From NCBI GenBank assembly GCA_904381335.1, contig CAJFIN010000009.1, positions 1-37,603 on the forward strand: a stretch of 37,603 nt of DNA, in the 5' to 3' direction. The stretch comes from Candidatus Neoanaerotignum galli (GTDB lineage Bacteria; Bacillota; Clostridia; Lachnospirales; Anaerotignaceae). The notes beneath the pieces are model-generated. The model saw only the letters and a list, made by a program, of their open reading frames with translations. It made no database searches and was not told the origin of the DNA. Position 1 is the stretch's first letter; each line of letters begins with the position of its first letter. Below, in pieces: positions 7,683 to 16,104 of the stretch. Made by a program: the position numbers and the translations under genes.

Positions 7683-9682
7683 AGAAAAAATTGATGTCTT
7701 TGCTGCTGGCTGTCGGTATGGTTTTTTCACTCACGATGACGGCTTGTGCGGCCCAGGAAGTGCCGGAGACCGACAGTGATACTTCAACGGTCTCTGCTTC
7801 ATCCCAGGAACTGCCCTTCACAGACATTCCAGCAGACGCCTGGTACACAGATGAGGTGCGGTATTGCTATGAGCATGGGATTTTTGCCGGCATCAGTGAT
7901 ACGACCTTTTCTCCGGACGAAACTTTGAGCCGGGCCATGCTGGCTACCGTCCTCTATCGGATGGCAGGGAGCCCCTCTTTGCAGGATGAAAACTTGGGCT
8001 ACCCCTTCTCCGATGTGCCAGGGGACAGCTGGTGTGCGGACGGCGTCTACTGGGCCAGGCTGGCTGGCGTGGTGGGTGGTTATGGGAACAACACCTTCGG
8101 CCCCAATGACCCGGTAACGCGAGAGCAGGCGGTGACGATTCTGTGGCGCTACGCCGGTTCTCCCACAGCCTCGTCCGGAACTTTCTCCGACAGCGATGAT
8201 CTTGCTGATTGGGCTGTCTTTGCCGCCGGCTGGGCACAGGCCATGGGACTGCTCACCAACTGGGCAGAGGATGCGTTTCAGCCCAAAACGGCCTTGACCC
8301 GGGCAGAGGCCTCCGTCCTGCTCGCCCGCTATCTGGAAAACAAAGAGGCGGTCGCTGGGGAGAGCAATGGCATTTTGGTGGCCTATTTCTCTGCCACCGG
8401 CACCACTCGGACTTTGGCAGAGTATGCGGCGGATATTCTAAATGCCGACCTTTATGAGATCGTCCCGGAGGAGCCCTATACCAGTGCCGATCTGGACTAC
8501 GGTAATTCTAACAGCCGTACTACTCAGGAACAGAATGACCCCTCTGCCCGGCCGGCCATCTCCGGGACAGTGGAGAATATGGAACAGTATGACACGGTGC
8601 TGCTGGGCTATCCCATCTGGCATGGCCAGGCGCCCCGGATCATCAGCACCTTCCTGGCGTCCTACGATTTTGCAGGTAAGACCATCGTGCCCTTTTGTAC
8701 CTCCCATTCCAGTGGGATCGGTTCCAGCGATGACAACCTCCATGCCCTTGCGCCGAATGCTGACTGGAAAGAGGGGACCCGTTTTGCGGTGGGTACGACC
8801 CGCGAGGAGATGGTAGCTTGGCTGGATACACTGAATCTGCTTGAAACAGAGGTCGAGGGTTCTGCTCCGGTATTCAATTTTGAGACCCACACCGTCATGC
8901 TGAACAGCGGCTACGAAATGCCCATTATGGGCCTTGGCACCTACAGCTTGTCCGATGAGGAGTGCTACAATTCCGTCACCACCCTGTTAGAGGCGGGTGG
9001 CCGGCTGATTGACACGGCCTACATGTATCACAACGAGGAGGCTGTGGGCCGGGCGGTACGAGATTCCGATGTACCAAGAGAAGAAATTTTCGTTATAACC
9101 AAACTCTATCCCAGCCAGTTCAGCGATGCCGAGGCTGCAATCGATGAGGCCATGGAGAAGCTGGATATCGGCTACATTGACATGATGTTGCTCCATCATC
9201 CGGGAAGTGGGGATGTGGAGGCCTACCACGCCATGGAACAGGCGGTGGCGGACGGGAAGATCCGCTCCATCGGCCTGTCCAACTGGTACATCGAGGAGCT
9301 GGAGGAATTTCTTCCCCAAGTCAATATCACACCTGCCCTGGTGCAAAATGAGATCCACCCCTATTACCAGGAGCAGGAGGTGGTTCCCTACATCCAGAGC
9401 CTGGGCATCGTCACTCAGGGGTGGTACCCCTTTGGCGGCCGGGGCCACACAATGGAGCTGCTGGGTGACCCGGTGATTTCCGCCATTGCTGCAAACCATG
9501 GCGTCACCTCTGCCCAGGTGATTCTGCGGTGGAATCTCCAGCGGGGGGTGGTGGTCATCCCCGGCTCCAGCAACCCTGACCACATTCGAGAGAACCTGGA
9601 TCTCTTTGGTTTTGAACTGACTGATGCGGAGATGGCCCTGATTGCCGCACTGAATCGGAATGAGAAACATGATTGGTATTGA
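7679..9682 (+). CDS. Secreted lipoprotein-like fusion: three SLH domains, flavodoxin, aldo/keto reductase
   Basis: A 667-residue four-part protein. Residues 1-23 form a signal peptide ending MTAC, a plausible lipobox (Cys23). Three SLH domains follow (about 46-95, 108-158, 168-220; the third keeps LTRAEA, the others LSRAML and VTREQA), normally used to bind secondary cell-wall polymer. A flavodoxin domain (230-387) has the FMN loop FSATGTTRT and [10 protein letters not shown]. The C-terminal aldo/keto reductase domain (404-667) has the tetrad Asp445, Tyr450, Lys475 and His506 and the cofactor-site [14 protein letters not shown]. All motifs look intact. Aldo/keto reductases normally use cytoplasmic NADPH, so an exported one is odd. 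The frame overlaps both neighbours. Substrate and electron source are unknown. Confidence 0.9.
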   Translation: MKKKLMSLLLAVGMVFSLTMTACAAQEVPETDSDTSTVSASSQELPFTDIPADAWYTDEVRYCYEHGIFAGISDTTFSPDETLSRAMLATVLYRMAGSPSLQDENLGYPFSDVPGDSWCADGVYWARLAGVVGGYGNNTFGPNDPVTREQAVTILWRYAGSPTASSGTFSDSDDLADWAVFAAGWAQAMGLLTNWAEDAFQPKTALTRAEASVLLARYLENKEAVAGESNGILVAYFSATGTTRTLAEYAADILNADLYEIVPEEPYTSADLDYGNSNSRTTQEQNDPSARPAISGTVENMEQYDTVLLGYPIWHGQAPRIISTFLASYDFAGKTIVPFCTSHSSGIGSSDDNLHALAPNADWKEGTRFAVGTTREEMVAWLDTLNLLETEVEGSAPVFNFETHTVMLNSGYEMPIMGLGTYSLSDEECYNSVTTLLEAGGRLIDTAYMYHNEEAVGRAVRDSDVPREEIFVITKLYPSQFSDAEAAIDEAMEKLDIGYIDMMLLHHPGSGDVEAYHAMEQAVADGKIRSIGLSNWYIEELEEFLPQVNITPALVQNEIHPYYQEQEVVPYIQSLGIVTQGWYPFGGRGHTMELLGDPVISAIAANHGVTSAQVILRWNLQRGVVVIPGSSNPDHIRENLDLFGFELTDAEMALIAALNRNEKHDWY

Positions 9683-10505
9683 TCTCAGCAGTGGGGTGCT
9701 AAACCGAGCTCCGGTGATTTCTCTACCGAGCGGGCTGGAACTCCCCGTGGTGGGCCTGGGCACTTACGCCCTCCACGGGAATACCTGTATTAACGCTGTC
9801 CGCACCGCCCTGGAGTGTGGTTACCGGCTGATTGACACCGCCTCTATGTATGGCAATGAGCGGGAGGTGGGCGAGGGTGTCCGTGCCTCCGGTGTGCCGA
9901 GAGAGAAAGTGGTGGTGCAGACCAAACTATATCCAAACCAGTACGGCCAAGCAGCTAGGGCCATTGACGAGTGTCTGAGCAAGCTGGACCTGGGCTATAT
10001 TGACATTTTGCTCCTACATCACCCGGCCGGCAATGATGTGGCCGCCTATCGTGCCATTGAACGGGCCATCCAGGATGGAAAAGTCCGCTTCGCAGGCATC
10101 TCCTGCTACTATATCCGAGAGCTGGATGCCTTTCTTCCCCAGGTGGATCTGAAGCCGGTGCTGGTCCAGAACGAGATCCACCCCTACTATCAGGACACAC
10201 CGGTGGTGGAACATATCCAGCACCATGGACTTGTGGCGCAGGCTTGGTATCCGCTGGGCGGACGGGGTTATAACCGGGAACTGATAGCTGACCCAGTCCT
10301 CCAGGATATTGCTGCCGTCCACGGCAAGTCCTTGGTACAGGTGATCCTCCGCTGGGACCTTCAGCGTGGCGTGACGGTGATTCCCGGCTCCAGCGATCCA
10401 GGTCATATCCGGGAGAATCTTGACTTGTTCAGCTTTGAACTCACTGAAGATGAGATGGCACGGATCGCGGCTCTAAATCGAAACGAGAAACATGATTGGT
10501 ATTAA
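9660..10505 (+). CDS. Aldo/keto reductase, stand-alone paralogue of the fusion's C-terminal domain
   Basis: NAD(P)H-dependent carbonyl reductase, (beta/alpha)8 barrel, 281 residues, without signal peptide and therefore cytoplasmic. The tetrad is Asp59, Tyr64, Lys89 and His120; the cofactor-site loop is IPGSSDPGHIRENL. It is closely similar to the last 264 residues of the preceding fusion along its whole length, and both proteins end [10 protein letters not shown], so the pair arose by tandem duplication. The start at 9660 overlaps the upstream gene by 23 bases and has no clear ribosome site; an ATG at 9669 is an alternative. Translational coupling is likely. Confidence 0.9.
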   Translation: MRNMIGIDLSSGVLNRAPVISLPSGLELPVVGLGTYALHGNTCINAVRTALECGYRLIDTASMYGNEREVGEGVRASGVPREKVVVQTKLYPNQYGQAARAIDECLSKLDLGYIDILLLHHPAGNDVAAYRAIERAIQDGKVRFAGISCYYIRELDAFLPQVDLKPVLVQNEIHPYYQDTPVVEHIQHHGLVAQAWYPLGGRGYNRELIADPVLQDIAAVHGKSLVQVILRWDLQRGVTVIPGSSDPGHIRENLDLFSFELTEDEMARIAALNRNEKHDWY

Positions 10506-10524
10506 AAGAAAGGATGGACTTCAA

Positions 10525-11526
10525 ATGACACTGTTAGAAAATCTGGAACTGACCCAGGAGTGGGACAAAACCTTCCCACAAAGCGATAAGGTAGACCATA
10601 GCAAGGTGACATTCCATAACCGCTATGGCATCACCCTGGCGGCGGATCTATATAAGCCCAAAGGTACAAGCGGTAAGCTGGCGGCTTTGGCGGTGTGCGG
10701 CCCCTTTGGCGCAGTGAAAGAGCAGGCTTCCGGCCTTTACGCCCAGACCATGGCGGAGCGGGGATTTCTCACCATCGCCTTTGATCCCTCCTTCACCGGC
10801 GAGAGTGGCGGGTGGCCCCGGTATATGGCCTCCCCAGACATTAATACCGAGGATTTTCAGGCGGCTGTGGACTACCTCTCTCTGCGGGAGGATGTTGACA
10901 GTGAGAAGATTGGCATCATCAGTATCTGCGGCTAGGGTGGTCTGGCTCTGAACACCGCGGCTTTGGATACCCGGATCAAGGCCACCGTGGTCTCCACTAT
11001 GTACGACATGTCCCGCATCAATGCCAAGGGCTACTTTGACGCCGAGGACAGCGAAGCGGCTCGCTACGAGAAGAAAAAGGCCCTGAACGACCAGCGGACC
11101 ACAGACTATAAGAGTGGTTCTTACACCTTGGGCGGTGGTGTGGTGGACCCCCTGCCGGAGGATGCCCCCTTCTTTGTGAAGGACTACTACGATTACTACA
11201 AGACCAAGCGGGGCTATCATCCTCGATCCCTCAATTCCAATGGCGGATGGAACATCATTGGCTGCATGTCCTTTATGAACCAGCCCATCCTCTGCTACAG
11301 CAACGAGATCCGCTCCGCTGTGCTGGTGATGCACGGGGAGAAGGCCCATTCCTGCTATATGGGACGAGATGCCTTTGCCCACATGATGGAGGGCAATCCC
11401 ACCCCGGAGAACAAGGAACTGCTGATCATCTCTGGCGCAGTCCACACGGATCTATATGACGGCGGCGGCAAAAATGCCATTCCCTTCGACAAGTTGGTGG
11501 CGTTTTTTCGATCCAATCTACAATAG
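10525..11526 (+). pseudogene. Alpha/beta hydrolase interrupted by one in-frame TAG
   Basis: One continuous frame of 333 residues apart from a TAG at 10933-10935 (codon 137). The frame starts MTLLENLELTQEWDKTF behind AAAGGA. It continues after the stop with GGLALNTAALDTRIKATVVS and runs to a TAG at 11524-11526. The interruption falls in the nucleophile elbow, ICG-stop-GGLALN, where relatives have ICGWGG-like sequence, so TGG to TAG is the simplest change. Downstream VLVMHGEKAHS and the His near SGAVHTDLYD are intact. No other damage is visible, so loss is recent, or the codon is read through, or it is a sequencing error. Related hydrolases commonly sit beside flavodoxin and aldo/keto reductase genes. 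Confidence 0.85.
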
Positions 11527-11549
11527 CATTTTTAAGTGTAACAAGAAGC

Positions 11550-11586
11550 GTTTGCCGCCCAAAATTTGGGCGGCAAACTGTTTTAT
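11550..11586 (+). terminator. Terminator of the redox operon
   Basis: Perfect 11-base stem GTTTGCCGCCC (11550-11560) and GGGCGGCAAAC (11568-11578) with loop AAAATTT, followed by TGTTTTAT. It lies 24 bases after the hydrolase stop. Confidence 0.88.
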
Positions 11587-11626
11587 AGGGATAAGATAAA
11601 GGAAGTTTTCTCAGTGCTGATATGAT

Positions 11627-11931
11627 AAAGACGGTGTGATGAATTTTATCATTGAAAAAAGGACAGTGGGAACGGGTGCAGGAGTTGCGGCAGAACAAAT
11701 GAGGCTGACAAAAAACAGGAAGGGTCAGCATGTTTTTCGGACTGCTTTACTGCGCCAACGGCGGGGAGGGAGCTGCACTTCTACACTTACAGCACTTTCA
11801 AGGACACTAGCCAGAATCATTTTGGCTGCTCCCATGACAAGCGCAACACCGGCTAATGCAAAATCCATTATATCCGAAAACAGGTGCTTTACCGGATCGT
11901 GCTGGAATTGATATGGCAGACGCTAAGTTAG
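11627..11931 (+). pseudogene. Large serine recombinase, C-terminal zinc-ribbon remnant
   Basis: Across two frames the sequence reads GQWERVQELRQNK, then KTGRVSMFFGLLYCANGGE, then (after a one-base shift) LHFYTYSTFKDTSQNHFGCS, then CKIHYIRKQVLYRIVLELI. This is the recombinase plus zinc-ribbon arrangement of Tn4451/Tn5397-type serine recombinases found on Clostridia conjugative elements. Two TGA codons follow QNK, a TAA precedes CKIHY, and a TAG ends the piece. Catalytic and N-terminal domains are absent. It marks the right side of the accessory block and is non-functional. Confidence 0.75.
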
Positions 11932-12032
11932 GTCTGTATGGTTTGGAAGGATTTCAAGCTGGCAGATGTATCCGTAGCAGAAGCGATAGATGACGTTTTT
12001 TTGGCCAGAATAGGAAAAGGGAGATTTCACTC

Positions 12033-12061
12033 TTGCGAAAACGGGAAAATATGAGTATAAT
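12033..12061 (+). promoter_or_regulatory. Promoter of trpS
   Basis: TTGCGA (12033-12038), 17-base spacer, TATAAT (12056-12061). Only about 48 bases separate the expected start from the trpS ATG, so there is no room for a T-box leader. Confidence 0.8.
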
Positions 12062-12115
12062 ATATAGGATGCTTTTTTAGTATGTGGACAATAGCTAAAG
12101 GTGAGGCGAAAAAAG

Positions 12116-13120
12116 ATGGCAGAAGAAAAACAAACAATCTTCAGCGGGATGCAGCCTTCGGGCTTTATCACTTTGGGTAACTATTTGGGTGCTTTGCGGA
12201 ATTGGACGCAGCTGCAGGAGGAATATCAGTGCCTTTATTGTATTGTAGATCTTCATGCCATTACCGTCCGTCAAGATCCGGCTTCATTACGGCGGCAAAG
12301 TAGAGAATTATTGATGCAGTATATTGCAGCTGGCCTAGATCCAGAGAAAAATATTGTTTATGTGCAAAGTCATGTGCCAGCCCATGCAGAACTGGGCTGG
12401 GTTTTAAACTGCTTTACCTATATGGGTGAACTAAGTCGGATGACCCAGTTTAAAGAGAAAAGTCAAAAGCATGCCGATAATATCAATGCGGGGTTATTCA
12501 CTTATCCAGTGCTGATGGCAGCAGATATTTTGCTTTACCAGACGGATTTGGTGCCAGTGGGTGAAGATCAGCGCCAGCATTTGGAGATTACTCGGGATAT
12601 TGCCCTGCGGTTTAACCGCCTGTATGGCGATGTATTTAAAATTCCCGAAGGGTATATTGGTAAGGTGGGCGCCAGAGTGATGGCCCTGCAGCAGCCAGAT
12701 AAAAAGATGAGTAAATCAGATGAAAACAAAAATAATACCATTGCGTTGCTGGATGATCCAGCGGTCATCCGCAATAAATTTAAAAAGGCAATGACTGACT
12801 CAGAAAACGAAGTGCGGTATGATCCAGAGCATAAGCCCGGTGTAAGTAATCTGTTGAGTATTTACTGCGCCGTTACCGATCAGACCATGGCGGAAGCAGA
12901 GCGGGAGTTTGCAAACGTAGGCTATGGGAATTTTAAGGCCGCTGTAGGTGATGCAGTGGTGGAAAAATTGCTCCCCATACAGAAAAAAGTGGCAGAACTG
13001 GATAAAAATAAGGATTATCTGGAAGCTGTTTTAAAAACAAATGCAGAGCGGGCCAATGCCATTGCTCAAAAGACCTTGCGTAAAGTACATAAAAAATTAG
13101 GATTTTTACCGCGGGGTTGA
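12116..13120 (+). CDS. trpS: Tryptophanyl-tRNA synthetase
   Basis: Class I synthetase that charges tRNA-Trp in the cytoplasm. The 334-residue length is standard. The product begins MAEEKQTIFSGMQPSGFITL, with the HIGH-equivalent TLGN as in Bacillus TrpRS, then DLHAITV, MTQFKEKSQK, LMAADILLYQTDLVPVGEDQ, KVGARVMAL and the second signature KMSKS. The frame is open from 12101, but the ATG at 12116 is preferred because of GGTGAGG upstream and the family start. It is followed 83 bases later by queT; no convincing terminator separates them, so queT may share its transcript. Confidence 0.96.
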   Translation: MAEEKQTIFSGMQPSGFITLGNYLGALRNWTQLQEEYQCLYCIVDLHAITVRQDPASLRRQSRELLMQYIAAGLDPEKNIVYVQSHVPAHAELGWVLNCFTYMGELSRMTQFKEKSQKHADNINAGLFTYPVLMAADILLYQTDLVPVGEDQRQHLEITRDIALRFNRLYGDVFKIPEGYIGKVGARVMALQQPDKKMSKSDENKNNTIALLDDPAVIRNKFKKAMTDSENEVRYDPEHKPGVSNLLSIYCAVTDQTMAEAEREFANVGYGNFKAAVGDAVVEKLLPIQKKVAELDKNKDYLEAVLKTNAERANAIAQKTLRKVHKKLGFLPRG

Positions 13121-13157
13121 TTTTGGGATAAAGGGAGAACCCCTTTCCAAATAAATC

Positions 13158-13194
13158 AAGATGTGCCTGAACACCATCTTAAACAAAACAGGAG
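13158..13194 (+). promoter_or_regulatory. preQ1-I riboswitch (translational), upstream of queT
   Basis: Stem AAGATG (13158-13163) and CATCTT (13175-13180) with loop TGCCTGAACAC, then the A-rich tail AAACAAAACAGGAGG. Loop CCTG (13166-13169) can pair with CAGG (13189-13192), giving an H-type pseudoknot that takes in the start of the Shine-Dalgarno of the next gene. Tail and loop resemble the short preQ1-I aptamer of Thermoanaerobacter. The gene behind it is a QueT-type queuosine-precursor transporter, as expected. PreQ1 binding would hide the ribosome site and lower transporter synthesis. Confidence 0.8.
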
Positions 13195-13203
13195 GAAAAG
13201 AAT

Positions 13204-13722
13204 ATGAACCAAAACGTAACCTCAACCCGTAGTCAGGGCCGTTTTTCGGCCCGCATGATCGCTGTTACTGGCATCACGGCCGCACTATATGCCGTGTTGA
13301 CAATGGCGCTGCCCATGCTCAGCTATAATGCCATTCAGTTAAGATTTTCAGAAATCTTAGTGTTGTTGGCATATTTAAACCCTAGTTATTGGCCAGGGTT
13401 GGTGCTGGGATGTTTTATCGCTAACTTCTTTAGTCCAAATGGTCTATATGACATTGTCTTTGGCACTTTGGGGACGGTAGTGGCTGTATGGGGCATCATC
13501 CATAGCAAACGGCTTTTTGTGGCTACGCTGTGGCCAACCATCAGTATGTTTGTGGTGAGCATTGGTATTGCGCTGGCGGCGCATATCCCCTATTTGCCTA
13601 CCGTGGGGACAACAATGCTGGGTGAATTTGCTGTGGTGACTTGTATCGGCTATCCGGTATTTCGGCTTTTGCTGAAAAACCAACGTGTGGCGCGGTTACT
13701 TGGCTGGCAAGAGAAATGGTAA
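13204..13722 (+). CDS. queT: QueT-family queuosine precursor (preQ1) transporter
   Basis: A 172-residue membrane protein of the QueT family, a substrate-binding S component for ECF-type import of queuosine precursors. A short polar N-terminus is followed by about five hydrophobic segments; family-like stretches are ITGITAALYAVLTMALP, IQLRFSEILVLLAYLNP and SPNGLYDIVFGTLGT. The start follows AGGAGGAAAAGAAT. The preQ1-type riboswitch directly upstream supports the substrate. No ECF ATPase genes are nearby, so it probably shares a common energising module. A strong terminator follows. Confidence 0.92.
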   Translation: MNQNVTSTRSQGRFSARMIAVTGITAALYAVLTMALPMLSYNAIQLRFSEILVLLAYLNPSYWPGLVLGCFIANFFSPNGLYDIVFGTLGTVVAVWGIIHSKRLFVATLWPTISMFVVSIGIALAAHIPYLPTVGTTMLGEFAVVTCIGYPVFRLLLKNQRVARLLGWQEKW

Positions 13723-13740
13723 ATAAGGTTTTACCTGGAA

Positions 13741-13768
13741 AAGGCTCCTGAAATAGGAGCCTTTTTTA
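13741..13768 (+). terminator. Terminator after queT
   Basis: AAGGCTCCT (13741-13749), loop GAAAT, AGGAGCCTT (13755-13763) and a run of T. It closes the trpS-queT unit. Confidence 0.9.
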
Positions 13769-13845
13769 TATGAAATAACAATGTTGTACGCACCCACCCA
13801 CAGCGTTCGCTTTGGATGCTGGATTTATTTGGGATACGGGTTTTA

Positions 13846-15207
13846 TCAGGCAACAGTATCATTGGCGGTGATGTCTGGCCGGGAAAGCACTGGCTTCATT
13901 TTTTTTAAAATGACCGCCGCTAAAATGGCAGCTAGCAAAGAGGTTCCGGCAAAGTTTAGCCAGATGCCCGTTAAGCCCAATGGCCATAGCAGTGCCACCA
14001 GCACCACAGGAAACACAAGGGCGGTGCAGACGGAGATGAGCGCAGCATAAAGGGAGCGTTCGATGGCCAGCATATAGCTTTGGGTAGCAAAGGAGAACCA
14101 ACGGATCACATAGGTGACGCTAAAAAGCTGCAGGGCATAAACACTCATGGACAAAAATTCCGGACCTTCCCCAGAGACAAACAGCGTGGTGATCTGAGAG
14201 GGAAAAAGGAATATGATAACCGAAACGGCAATGGAAATTACTGCGCTGGCAGCAAAACAATAGGTTTCAATGGCCCTTACCCGGGAGAATTTTCCGGCGC
14301 CCCAATTATAGCCTACGGCAGGCTGGAGGGAATCGCAGGTGCCATAAAGCAGGGGCTGAATAAACCCATCGGCGAACATCAAAATACCATAGACAGAAAC
14401 GGCGTCCTCACCGCCAATACGCACTAAAATAGCATTTAAGAAAATGGAGGTGATTCGTCCAGCGATATTATTTAGAAAATTAGGACTGCCGCAGGAAACG
14501 ATCTGTTTTACCAAACCTAGACGAAAGTGCGGCCGGGTGAATTTTAGCAAAGCTTTCCCTCGGAAAAAGGGCAAAAAGGCCATCAGGGAACACAAAAACA
14601 TACTGGTGCAAGTGGCAAGAGCTGCACCCCAGATACCAAAGCCAAGAACGCCCAAAAAGAAGAATTCCAGCCCTGCGCTGAGGATGGATAAAAGGATATT
14701 GACGAACATGCTGCCCCGGATATAGCCGCTGATACGTAAAAAGTTATCAACAGCATATAAAATTGTGGTAAAGGGGGAGCACAAGGCGTATACGCGTAAG
14801 TATTGCACAGCCAGTTCTGCCAGAGCACCATCAGCGCCCATCAGTTCCATCAAAGCTGGGGCGGCGGCAAAGAGTATGGCGCCAATGATGGTACTGGAAA
14901 CCAAAATCATCAAACAAGCACAGGTAAAGATGTTGTTTGCCTCTGCATGTTTCTTTTGTCCCAAGCTAATGGAGATCGGCACGGAGGAACCAACCCCAAT
15001 GAGATCGGTGAGGGAAAAGTTAATGATAACAAAAGGCATGGCTAAATTTAAGGCAGCAAAAGCAGTAGGCCCGAGAAATTGGCCCACGAAAATGCCATCG
15101 ATGGTTTGGTAAAAAGCAGAGGCCAGCATACTGATGGCGCCTGGAATAGCCGCTAAGAAAAAGAGTTTTCGTGGCGGCAGCTTGGCAAAAATAGTTGTTG
15201 CATTCAT
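13846..15207 (-). CDS. MATE-family multidrug efflux transporter
   Basis: A 453-residue protein with about twelve membrane segments in two homologous halves, the usual MATE size. Near the start are AIPGAISMLASAFYQTIDG and FVGQFLGPTAFAAL; the second half has GSPNFLNNIAGRITSIFLNA. MATE proteins export drugs and cationic or other toxic compounds using Na+ or H+ gradients. Start ATG at 15207 behind AAAGGA. It lies 60 bases downstream of a marR gene on the same strand and is probably co-transcribed and repressed by it. The specific substrate cannot be read from sequence. Confidence 0.93.
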   Translation of the reverse strand: MNATTIFAKLPPRKLFFLAAIPGAISMLASAFYQTIDGIFVGQFLGPTAFAALNLAMPFVIINFSLTDLIGVGSSVPISISLGQKKHAEANNIFTCACLMILVSSTIIGAILFAAAPALMELMGADGALAELAVQYLRVYALCSPFTTILYAVDNFLRISGYIRGSMFVNILLSILSAGLEFFFLGVLGFGIWGAALATCTSMFLCSLMAFLPFFRGKALLKFTRPHFRLGLVKQIVSCGSPNFLNNIAGRITSIFLNAILVRIGGEDAVSVYGILMFADGFIQPLLYGTCDSLQPAVGYNWGAGKFSRVRAIETYCFAASAVISIAVSVIIFLFPSQITTLFVSGEGPEFLSMSVYALQLFSVTYVIRWFSFATQSYMLAIERSLYAALISVCTALVFPVVLVALLWPLGLTGIWLNFAGTSLLAAILAAVILKKMKPVLSRPDITANDTVA

Positions 15208-15267
15208 GATAAATTCCTTTCTTTGGCTAAACGCGCAGTGCAGGAGCGCTTTTTAGTGTCTAGGTAC

Positions 15268-15798
15268 TCAGGGAGAAGGAGCATCATCAGTTTTGTCTGC
15301 TGATTTAGACAGAGCTGATTCTTTTTTGCGATTTTCCTGAGATAAGGGGGCAATCGCTTCCTCTAGCAAAGTGACATACTGTCCCATCAGGTGAAGCAAC
15401 AGCTGTTGATCTTGGCGAGAGAGACGAGAAATGGCTTGCCGCTCGGCGTGAATTAAAGGCAAGATGACAGTTTTCATCAGCTCATCACCGCTTTCTGTCA
15501 GCAGTACTGCTTTATTTTTTCGGTTCCCCTCCAATGGCGCTAAAGTGATCAGTCCGTTTTTCACCAAGTTTTGTAAAGCAGAGTGAAAGGTCTGAGGTGG
15601 ATAGTGCCATTCGTCCGCCAATGCCCGCTGCGTGATGGGGCCTTTGGATAAGCACAGAGAATAAAGCAGCCAAAGTCCTGCATCAGAGAGGCCTTTTGCT
15701 TTGGCATAACGGTGGTAAAGCTCATCCATTTTTTTATAATGTTGGTTAAAGATGGCCAAAGGATCTCCTTCCGGCAACAGTTCCTGTGGTTTGGTCAA
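15268..15798 (-). CDS. MarR-family transcriptional regulator
   Basis: A 176-residue winged-helix regulator: GLSDAGLWLLYSL, PITQRALADEWHYPPQTFH (recognition helix region), ALQNLVKNGLITLAPLEGNR (wing), then a dimerisation helix and a Lys/Ser/Asp-rich tail. The start is TTG at 15796-15798 behind GAGGGG; no suitable ATG lies near. It is the first gene of a marR-MATE operon, the classical arrangement in which the regulator represses an efflux pump until it binds a ligand. An inverted repeat covers its promoter. Confidence 0.9.
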   Translation of the reverse strand: MTKPQELLPEGDPLAIFNQHYKKMDELYHRYAKAKGLSDAGLWLLYSLCLSKGPITQRALADEWHYPPQTFHSALQNLVKNGLITLAPLEGNRKNKAVLLTESGDELMKTVILPLIHAERQAISRLSRQDQQLLLHLMGQYVTLLEEAIAPLSQENRKKESALSKSADKTDDAPSP

Positions 15799-15818
15799 GT
15801 AAATCCCCTCTTCTAATT

Positions 15819-15858
15819 ATCCGATTTCAGATAATTTCAGTATAATCTGAATTCGGAT
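15819..15858. promoter_or_regulatory. MarR operator (inverted repeat)
   Basis: ATCCGATTTCAGAT (15819-15832) and ATCTGAATTCGGAT (15845-15858) form a 14-base inverted repeat with one mismatch and a 12-base spacer. The repeat brackets the -10 of the marR promoter, so binding would block polymerase. Confidence 0.8.
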
Positions 15859-15867
15859 GATTGTCAA
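15839..15867 (-). promoter_or_regulatory. Promoter of marR-MATE
   Basis: On the minus strand a perfect TTGACA (15862-15867), 17-base spacer and TATACT (15839-15844). It is a strong promoter, as expected for a repressed operon. Confidence 0.85.
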
Positions 15868-15999
15868 GCAGACAAAACAGCCTTCTTATTATCATGGTTT
15901 GTGACAATATGAAGGAGATTTGATAAAAGGAAATTACAGCGTTCTCTTTCGTTGTTTTCGCTCGTTGGATATACCAAAGAGCACTGTTCGGTTTCGTCT

Positions 16000-16028
16000 T
16001 TGCAAGGCGGAAATAGCTGTGGTATAAT
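16000..16028 (+). promoter_or_regulatory. Promoter of cysK
   Basis: TTGCAA (16000-16005), 17-base spacer, TATAAT (16023-16028) with extended TGG. The leader to the GTG start is about 70 bases; I see no T-box or S-box in it. Confidence 0.8.
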
Positions 16029-16104
16029 AAAAAAAGCCATTACGAAAAGGCATTGACGAATAAGAAGATGACAGTTAGGAATCCTTGGAAGGAGGAATCA
16101 TTCC

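Noticed and set aside
13781-15112. Plus-strand frames opposite the MATE gene.
   Set aside because: Lys/Gly-rich translations typical of the complement of a membrane protein gene, with no start signals.
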